Assembly: GCA_045592985.1 (NCBI GenBank)
Contig: JAZNVU010000007.1
Span: forward strand, 1 to 20,027
Length of the DNA: 20,027 nt
Reading direction: 5' to 3'
Origin: UMGS172 sp045592985
GTDB lineage: Bacteria; Bacillota; Clostridia; Oscillospirales; Acutalibacteraceae
In this document: positions 15,414-20,027 of the stretch, one piece after another
Layout of the letters: each line of letters starts with the position of its first letter
Position numbering within the stretch: the first letter of the stretch is position 1
The notes under the pieces: model-generated
What the model saw: the letters and a program-made list of their open reading frames with translations, nothing else
Told to the model about the DNA's origin: nothing
Databases searched by the model: none
Translations under genes and position numbers: made by a program

Positions 15414-15778
15414 TAGAGATACATCCGTTAAGAGACAAGGACAAGTTGTCTGTTCTCTATAATCAAGCAAAATTAGATATGAATGAACATTCTATAGCTG
15501 TTGTTGCATCTGATGGTGACGAAGCATTAGGTTATTGCCTTTTTGACATGAATGATGATAATTTATTGGTTCATGGCTTAAGTCCTCAGGATGATATCAT
15601 GTTTGCTGATGGGCTACTTCGTTCTGCTTTGCATGTTGGAGTTGAGAATGGAGTAAACAAAGCATTTTACTCTGTCAATGCTCCGGTTGAACTTTTTAGA
15701 AAATTAAGATTTATAAAAGATGATAGTATAAACGAACTTAATGTACAATTACTGTTCTCTTCATGTGAAAATTGCTGA
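15410..15778 (+). CDS. Small GNAT-like hypothetical protein
   Basis: Protein of 122 residues. The start MIEIHPLRDKDKLSVLYNQA, the strand SIAVVASDGDEALGYCLFDM, the helix MFADGLLRSALHVGVENGVNKAFYS and the tail LFRKLRFIKDDS follow the strand/helix order of a GNAT acetyltransferase, but the glycine-rich acetyl-CoA loop is not convincing. It may be a non-catalytic or diverged member. ATG overlaps the rluB stop by 4 bases, with AAAGGAG upstream, so it is co-translated with rluB. Last gene of the scpAB cluster. Function unknown. Confidence 0.6.
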   Translation: MIEIHPLRDKDKLSVLYNQAKLDMNEHSIAVVASDGDEALGYCLFDMNDDNLLVHGLSPQDDIMFADGLLRSALHVGVENGVNKAFYSVNAPVELFRKLRFIKDDSINELNVQLLFSSCENC

Positions 15779-15793
15779 ATTTTGAAAAAACAC

Positions 15794-15822
15794 TTGTTAT
15801 TTTAATAACTATCTATTATAAT
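15794..15822 (+). promoter_or_regulatory. Promoter of the carboxyltransferase operon
   Basis: TTGTTA (15794-15799), 17-base spacer, perfect TATAAT (15817-15822). A 6-bp inverted repeat, GTTATT/AATAAC (15796-15801 with 15804-15809), spans the -35 and could be an operator, though it is short and AT-rich. The leader is about 65 bases. Confidence 0.7.
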
Positions 15823-15892
15823 ACTTTTCATAATGGAAAAATTTGTTTTTCATGTTTAATATTTCTTTTAAATATAGGACGGAGGAAAAAAT

Positions 15893-17278
15893 ATGAGCTG
15901 TGAAAACGTTGTTTCTTGCCTTGAAACCGAAGTGGCGAAACTTGGCGGCACAGATGCCTACAAGAGACTAGAACTTCTTTTCGACGGTGGAATTTTTACC
16001 GAGTTGGACCGTTTTGCTAAAAACGGTGAAAACGGTAGCGGCGTTGTTTGTGGTTACGGTAATGTATGCGGTGCAGGTGTGTATGCTTTTTCGCAGGATA
16101 TTACAGTTTGCTCGGGTGCAATGGGCCGTGCTCAGGCAGCAAAAATTAAAAAAGTTTATGACCTTGCATTAATGAACGGATGTCCTGTTGTTGGCATTTT
16201 TGATTCAAAAGGTGCTTTTGCCGAAGAAGGTATAGACGCTCTAAATGCTTACGGCGAGCTTATAGCTGCCGCAGGTAAGATTTCTGGCGTTGTTCCTCAG
16301 ATTTCGGTTGTTGCAGGTAAGTGTATCGGTTCTGCTGCTGTTCTTGCCGCGATTTCTGATATTACTTTTATGACCGATAATGCGGAGTTTTGTGTAAATT
16401 CAGCCGCAATCACAGGAAATACAGAAGTTGGAACTGCAAAGGCTTGTGCTAAAAACGGTACTGTTGCCGATACTTTTGCAACCGACGATGAAGTTATGGA
16501 AGCAGTTGCTAATGTTCTCAGTCTTCTTCCTTTAAATAATCTTTCAGTGCCTTCTGTCGCTGATTATGTTCCTGCTGTTATGGAAGGTGATGGTGTATAT
16601 TCCAATATTACATCGGTAGCCGATGCAGGTAGTTTCTGTGAATTATGGAAAAACTTTGGTTGCTGTTCAAAGGTTGGTTTTGCACGTGTTGCCGGTAATT
16701 CCGTTGGTATTGTTGCAACCGACAGTTCTAAGAATAATGCTAAACTTTGTGGTAAAGGTGCCGCTAAAGCCGCCCGTTTTGTTAGGCTTTGTGATGCATA
16801 TTCCATTCCTGTTGTAACTCTTGTTGACTGCGCAGGATTTATGGGTAGTGCCGATGATGAACTTGACGGTGACGTTAAGGCTGTTGCATCACTTACCGGT
16901 GCTTATGCCGAGGCTACTACCGCAAAAGTTACAGTTATAGTTGGTAAGGCATATGGTTCGGCATATACTGCAATGGCAGGTAAGGCTTCGGGTGCCGATG
17001 TTGTCTTTGCTTTACCTTCTGCACAGATATGTGCTTTAGAACCTATGACTGCTGTTCAGTTCTTGTACAAAGACCTTTTGGGTGAGCGTAGCCGTGAAGA
17101 ACTCGAAAAAGAATATGCTATGACCGAAGGATCACCTTTCAATGCGGCACGAAACGGCGATATCACCGATATCGTGACTTTGGATGAATTGAACCAAAAG
17201 GTTATTTCTGCACTTGATATGCTCGATTCCAAACGAGTATCAACACTTGAGAAGAAACATTCTAACCTTCCTTTTTAA
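15893..17278 (+). CDS. Acyl-CoA carboxyltransferase, 12S-like (diverged)
   Basis: Protein of 461 residues with the two crotonase-like halves of the PccB/MmdA/transcarboxylase-12S family, somewhat shorter than the usual ~510. The N-half has YAFSQDITVCSGAMGRAQAAKI and then DSKGAFAEEG (104-113), where most relatives have DSGGARIQEG. The C-half has VDCAGFMGSADDELDG (311-326) and KAYGSAYTAM (352-361), usually KAYGGAY. It would move CO2 between carboxybiotin and an acyl-CoA such as malonyl/methylmalonyl-CoA. It is followed by a biotin carrier and an OadA-like subunit, so it is likely one half of a transcarboxylase or decarboxylase. GGAGG precedes ATG 15893. The substrate is not decidable, and the altered motif makes activity worth checking. 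Confidence 0.82.
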   Translation: MSCENVVSCLETEVAKLGGTDAYKRLELLFDGGIFTELDRFAKNGENGSGVVCGYGNVCGAGVYAFSQDITVCSGAMGRAQAAKIKKVYDLALMNGCPVVGIFDSKGAFAEEGIDALNAYGELIAAAGKISGVVPQISVVAGKCIGSAAVLAAISDITFMTDNAEFCVNSAAITGNTEVGTAKACAKNGTVADTFATDDEVMEAVANVLSLLPLNNLSVPSVADYVPAVMEGDGVYSNITSVADAGSFCELWKNFGCCSKVGFARVAGNSVGIVATDSSKNNAKLCGKGAAKAARFVRLCDAYSIPVVTLVDCAGFMGSADDELDGDVKAVASLTGAYAEATTAKVTVIVGKAYGSAYTAMAGKASGADVVFALPSAQICALEPMTAVQFLYKDLLGERSREELEKEYAMTEGSPFNAARNGDITDIVTLDELNQKVISALDMLDSKRVSTLEKKHSNLPF

Positions 17279-17301
17279 TAGGATAAACGGAGGATAAAAT
17301 T

Positions 17302-17697
17302 ATGAGACAGTTTAAAATCACAGTTAACGGAAAAGCTTATGATGTTCAGGTTGAAGAAAACGGCGTAGTTTCTGCTCCGGCAGCGGCCTCTGTTGCAGCT
17401 CCGGTTGCACCAGCTGCGGCACCTGCTCCTGTTGCAGCACCGGCTGCTGAATCTGCACCTGCACCTGCCGCAGCAGCAGGCGAAGGCGAAGAGATTACCG
17501 CACCTATGCCCGGTACAATTCTTAAGGTTCTTGTTTCTGCAGGTCAAGCAGTTAAAGCAGGTCAGGCCGTTGTTATTCTTGAAGCCATGAAGATGGAAAA
17601 CGAAATCAGTTCTCCTGTTGATGGTACTGTTACTGCTGTTTGTGTTAACCAGGGTGACAGCGTTGATGCTGGCAAGGTTATTGCAACCGTTAAATAA
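17302..17697 (+). CDS. Biotin carboxyl carrier protein (1.3S-like)
   Basis: Protein of 131 residues: an N-terminal strand segment (MRQFKITVNGKAYDVQVEE), a long flexible alanine-proline linker (about 22-60), and a C-terminal biotinyl domain with EAMKMENEI. Lys97, 34 residues from the C terminus, is the biotin site. Biotin ligase attaches biotin there, and the swinging arm carries CO2 between the two neighbouring carboxyltransferases. The layout and length closely match the 1.3S subunit of Propionibacterium transcarboxylase and the gamma/delta carriers of Na+-pumping decarboxylases. ATG 17302 is preceded by GGAGG. There are 23 bases from each neighbour, so one operon. Confidence 0.95.
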   Translation: MRQFKITVNGKAYDVQVEENGVVSAPAAASVAAPVAPAAAPAPVAAPAAESAPAPAAAAGEGEEITAPMPGTILKVLVSAGQAVKAGQAVVILEAMKMENEISSPVDGTVTAVCVNQGDSVDAGKVIATVK

Positions 17698-17720
17698 ATA
17701 AATTAGAAAGAGGTGCTACT

Positions 17721-19124
17721 ATGGCACGTAAAATAGGCATTACCGAAACAGTGCTTCGTGACGCCCATCAGTCTTTGCTTGCTACCAGAATGACGACTGA
17801 GGATATGCTTCCGATGCTGCCAATGCTTGATAAAATTGGTTTTCATTCACTTGAATGTTGGGGCGGTGCAACTTATGACTCTTGCCTTCGTTTCCTTGAT
17901 GAGGACCCGTGGGAGAGGCTGAGAATCATCCGCGAAAAATGTCCCAATACTAAATTACAGATGTTGTTCCGTGGACAGAATATGCTTGGTTATCGTCATT
18001 ATGCTGATGATGTTGTTGAATACCTTGTACAACGTTCTGTTGCTAACGGCATAAATATTATACGAATTTTTGATGCACTTAACGATATTCGTAACCTTGA
18101 AACTGCTATTAATGCTACCAAAAAGGAGAATGGTGCTGAGGTTCAGGCAACAGTTTCATATACAACCGGTCCTGTTTTTGACCTTGAGTATTACACAAAA
18201 TATGCAAAACAGCTTGAGGATACAGGTGCTGATTCTATCTGTATTAAAGATATGGCAGCGTTGCTGACTCCTTATGCCACTTATGACCTTGTAAAGGCTA
18301 TTAAAGAAACCGTTAAGATTCCTGTTCAGGTTCATTCTCATTACACTTCGGGACTTGGTTCTATGGTTCTTATGAAGGCTATTGAAGCAGGTGCTGATGT
18401 GGTTGATACTGCTATGTCTCCGCTTTCAATGGGTACATCTCATCCCGCTACAGAATCAATGGTTGCTGCACTTAGAGGTACTGAGTATGATACCGGTCTT
18501 AATCTTGAAGCGCTTGATGAAATTGCAAAATATGTATCTACTCTTCGCGAAAAATATATTGCCGATGGTTTGCTTAGTCCTAAAATGTTGGCCTCTGATG
18601 CCAAAGCACTTATTTACCAGGTGCCCGGCGGCATGCTTTCCAATCTTCTTTCTCAACTTAAACAGGCAGGCAAAGAAGATAAACTTATAGAGGTTCTTGA
18701 GGAAGTTCCGAGAGTAAGAGCAGATTGCGGATATCCTCCGCTTGTAACTCCTTCTTCTCAGATTGTCGGTACGCAGGCTGTTTATAATGTTATCATGGGT
18801 GAACGTTATAAAATGGTCACCAATGAGTTTAAAGGTATTGTAAAGGGTGAATACGGACGCACTCCTGTTGCTATTGACCCGGATTTTCAAAAGAAGATTA
18901 TCGGTGACGAGCAGCCTATAACCTGCCGTCCTGCAGACCTTTTGGAACCTGAACTTGAAAAGCTTCGCTCTGAATGTGCAAAATGGAGTGAACAGGAAGA
19001 AGACGTGTTGTCTTATGCTCAGTTCCCCAAAGTTGCAGCTGATTTCTTTGAAAAACGTGCTAATAAAAAATATAAAGTTGACGCTGGCAACTCTGATACA
19101 ACTAATAAAGTTCATCCTATGTAA
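17721..19124 (+). CDS. oadA: Oxaloacetate decarboxylase alpha / pyruvate carboxylase subunit B-type carboxyltransferase (5S-like)
   Basis: Protein of 467 residues: a TIM-barrel carboxyltransferase (RDAHQSLLATRM with Asp14; LECWGGATYD; FRGQNMLGYRHYADDVVE) followed by a conserved helical domain to the end. Metal-site elements visible are Asp14, the expected carbamylated Lys176 in CIKDMAALLTPY, and His205/His207 in HSHYTSG, where relatives often have HTHATSG. It passes CO2 between carboxybiotin and pyruvate/oxaloacetate. It lacks the C-terminal biotinyl domain of many OadA proteins; the free carrier encoded just upstream would replace it. No OadB or OadG is in the window. AGAGGTG precedes ATG 17721. 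No terminator is seen after it, so some read-through into secG is likely. Confidence 0.93.
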   Translation: MARKIGITETVLRDAHQSLLATRMTTEDMLPMLPMLDKIGFHSLECWGGATYDSCLRFLDEDPWERLRIIREKCPNTKLQMLFRGQNMLGYRHYADDVVEYLVQRSVANGINIIRIFDALNDIRNLETAINATKKENGAEVQATVSYTTGPVFDLEYYTKYAKQLEDTGADSICIKDMAALLTPYATYDLVKAIKETVKIPVQVHSHYTSGLGSMVLMKAIEAGADVVDTAMSPLSMGTSHPATESMVAALRGTEYDTGLNLEALDEIAKYVSTLREKYIADGLLSPKMLASDAKALIYQVPGGMLSNLLSQLKQAGKEDKLIEVLEEVPRVRADCGYPPLVTPSSQIVGTQAVYNVIMGERYKMVTNEFKGIVKGEYGRTPVAIDPDFQKKIIGDEQPITCRPADLLEPELEKLRSECAKWSEQEEDVLSYAQFPKVAADFFEKRANKKYKVDAGNSDTTNKVHPM

Positions 19125-19132
19125 AAAAAGTA

Positions 19133-19161
19133 TTGCATTTTTATAATCTTTGTGATATATT
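19133..19161 (+). promoter_or_regulatory. secG: SigA-type promoter of secG
   Basis: TTGCAT (19133-19138), 17-base spacer, TATATT (19156-19161), with AAAAAAA just upstream. The -35 and ten following bases match the rpsT promoter exactly. The inverted repeat ATCTTTG/CAAAGAT (19146-19152 with 19164-19170) surrounds the -10 and could be an operator. Confidence 0.75.
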
Positions 19162-19201
19162 ATCAAAGATAGATGAACTAATTTTAATCGGAGGTAATAA
19201 A

Positions 19202-19453
19202 ATGAATACTGCTCAGCTTATTATCGGCATTATTATGATACTTATTTCGCTTGTAATCATTGCCGTTGTTCTTATTCAGCAGGGTCGTCGTTCCGGTCTC
19301 GGTGCAATATCCGGCGGTGCCGACACTTTCCTTTCAAAAAACAAAGCAAGAACAGTTGATGCCGTTTTAGGTCGTTGGACAAAGTATATCGCATTGCTTT
19401 TCTTTATCGTTGCAATTATCGCCAACGTTATAGCAATTGTCGGTACTAAATAA
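19202..19453 (+). CDS. secG: Preprotein translocase subunit SecG
   Basis: Protein of 83 residues with two membrane helices (about 5-25 and 60-80) joined by the conserved loop QQGRRSGLGAISGGADTFLSKNKARTVDAVLGRWTKY. SecG is the small accessory part of the SecYEG channel and helps SecA-driven export. The start is ATG 19202 with GGAGG 8 bases upstream; longer in-frame readings begin upstream inside the promoter. In many Firmicutes secG is followed by rnr and smpB; here an insertion sequence lies immediately behind it. Confidence 0.95.
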   Translation: MNTAQLIIGIIMILISLVIIAVVLIQQGRRSGLGAISGGADTFLSKNKARTVDAVLGRWTKYIALLFFIVAIIANVIAIVGTK

Positions 19454-19480
19454 ATTTGTTTTTTAAGCCACGGTTTTTTG

Positions 19481-19524
19481 ATATGCACCCCAAAAGTTAG
19501 ACACTTTTGGAGGTGCATATTTTT
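19481..19524 (+). terminator. IS left-end hairpin covering the transposase ribosome binding site
   Basis: A 16-bp stem, 19481-19496 with 19504-19520, with one bulged base (A19511) and a 7-base loop, is followed by TTTT and then the orfA ATG. The 3' arm contains GGAGG (19509-19513). RNA entering from outside the element would fold so as to terminate and/or hide the ribosome binding site. Confidence 0.65.
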
Positions 19525-19914
19525 ATGGCAAAAAAGGAACAAATTTTTAGAAAATACTCGGCAGAATTTAAAATCGGTGTAATAATGGATATGCGAGAAC
19601 ACCATTTAGGATATCGAGAAACCGCACGAAAGTATGAAATGGTAAACAATTCATACGGAGGAGCGATAAGCACATTACAACGGTGGGAACGCATATTCTT
19701 GGAAGAGGGAGCCGAAGGTCTAATGAAAGAAAGACGAGGCAGAGCTTGTTCCGCTACCGGAACAAGAAAAGGCAGACCACCTAAGTTAGATAAAAAGGTT
19801 GAGGAAGATTTAATTGCCGAAAACCAACGACTTCGTATGGAGATAGAATACTTAAAAAAACTGAGTGCCTTAGTTCTTGCGGAAGAGCGAGAGAACGGCA
19901 AAAAGCAAAAATAA
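19525..19914 (+). CDS. IS3-family transposase OrfA
   Basis: Protein of 129 residues: an N-terminal helix-turn-helix of the transposase_8/IS150 type (FRKYSAEFKIGVIMDMREHHLGYRETARKYEM... STLQRWERIFLEEGAEGLMKE), a basic GRPPKL linker, and a C-terminal leucine zipper (IAENQRLRMEIEYLKKLSALV) used for dimer formation. It binds the element ends. Translation starts most plausibly at ATG 19525; GGAGG is 11 bases upstream but lies in the end hairpin. A -1 frameshift near its end joins it to OrfB to make the full transposase. Confidence 0.9.
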   Translation: MAKKEQIFRKYSAEFKIGVIMDMREHHLGYRETARKYEMVNNSYGGAISTLQRWERIFLEEGAEGLMKERRGRACSATGTRKGRPPKLDKKVEEDLIAENQRLRMEIEYLKKLSALVLAEERENGKKQK

Positions 19915-20027
19915 TCTCTGAACTAAGGCAAAAGTATCCGCTAAAAGAATTGCTTAAACTATCCGGTCTTGCTCGCAGCACATACTATTACTATTTAAAA
20001 CAACCAAACAAAGATAAATACGAGTGT
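19860..20027 (+). CDS. IS3-family transposase OrfB (5' part, -1 frame, cut by window edge)
   Basis: In the -1 frame relative to orfA the sequence stays open to the window end and encodes KAKIISELRQKYPLKELLK followed by LSGLARSTYYYYL, the typical HTH_21 beginning of IS3 OrfB before the DDE integrase core. There is no ATG; it is presumably reached by programmed frameshifting at the A7 run (19854-19860, codons TTA AAA AAA) or at CAAAAAG (19899-19905). The start given marks the first codon after the A7 site. The catalytic DDE residues lie beyond the window. Confidence 0.8.

Larger units (their letters stand above)
19479..20027 (+). mobile_element. IS3-family (IS150-like) insertion sequence, left part only
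   Basis: The left end is placed at TG 19479. The first 25 bases (TGATATGCACCCC, then AAAAGTTAGACA) align with the pattern I recall for IS150-type left ends (TGTACTGCACCC... GTTGGAC). The element carries orfA and the start of orfB in the -1 frame. The right end, its inverted repeat and the target duplication lie outside the window. It begins 25 bases after the secG stop, leaving secG intact. Confidence 0.85.

Noticed and set aside
15796..15809. GTTATT/AATAAC repeat treated as a separate operator feature
   Set aside because: It is only six base pairs in very AT-rich DNA; kept only as a remark with the promoter.
17158..17174. CGATATC/GATATCG inverted repeat in the carboxyltransferase gene
   Set aside because: It is seven base pairs encoding GDITDI, inside a strong coding region, with nothing else to suggest function.
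17393..17480. Repetitive sequence in the biotin carrier gene considered as a DNA repeat array
   Set aside because: It is explained by codons for the Ala-Pro linker common to biotin carriers; the units are irregular.
17275..17547. Cys/Arg-rich open frame on the minus strand opposite the biotin carrier gene
   Set aside because: It is the complement of the GC-rich alanine-proline linker codons and shows repetitive low-complexity translation with no family match.
18456..19166. Long open frame on the minus strand opposite the OadA-type gene (236 codons)
   Set aside because: It mirrors the strongly conserved oadA reading frame, gives a composition rich in Phe, Ile, Arg and Ser with no domain, and lies where a certain gene already sits.

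Overview
The window looks like chromosomal DNA from an AT-rich, spore-forming member of the Clostridia. Pointers are an scpA-scpB-DUF2953-ytfJ-dac-rluB gene order, strong AGGAGG-type ribosome binding sites, SigA-type promoters with 17-base spacers, and a YtfJ spore protein. The family (perhaps Oscillospiraceae/Ruminococcaceae-like) is only a guess. All genes left of about 7.3 kb lie on the minus strand and all genes right of 7.6 kb on the plus strand. The switch is an ordinary divergent promoter region between pyk and a DUF1015 gene. No rRNA, tRNA or CRISPR array was seen, and no gene-free stretch exceeds 300 bases.

Left block (minus strand). An accessory-looking operon of at least six tightly packed genes runs from 4128 off the left edge: a D-2-hydroxyacid dehydrogenase, a short family I pyrophosphatase homologue, a transglutaminase-fold protein, a P-loop kinase/ATPase, an unknown helical protein and a GNAT acetyltransferase cut by the window edge. 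It has its own promoter, which abuts a perfect 16-bp-arm palindrome behind the preceding Gfo/Idh/MocA oxidoreductase gene. Next come rpsT (S20), with a clear promoter and intrinsic terminator, and pyk (pyruvate kinase).

Middle block (plus strand). A DUF1015 gene and a multi-pass GT-C/PMT-like membrane protein form one unit. A new promoter then serves a chromosome-segregation and sporulation cluster: site-2 protease family protein, scpA, scpB, DUF2953, ytfJ, a D-Ala-D-Ala carboxypeptidase, an RluB-type pseudouridine synthase and a small GNAT-like protein. A 10-bp stem upstream of the carboxypeptidase gene would hide its ribosome binding site.

Right block (plus strand). Three genes encode a carboxyltransferase (12S-like), a free biotin carrier (1.3S-like) and an OadA/PycB-type carboxyltransferase without its own biotin domain (5S-like). 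This is the subunit set of a biotin transcarboxylase, and no membrane decarboxylase (OadB) subunit is present here. secG follows, under a promoter almost identical to that of rpsT. Immediately after secG is the left end of an IS3-family (IS150-like) insertion sequence, with orfA complete and orfB cut by the window edge. Its left end folds into a long hairpin that hides the transposase ribosome binding site.

I found no clear new defence system or comparable undescribed machinery. The best leads are the transcarboxylase-like cluster with its diverged carboxyltransferase, the occluded ribosome binding site before the carboxypeptidase gene, the shared rpsT/secG promoter sequence, and the IS end hairpin.
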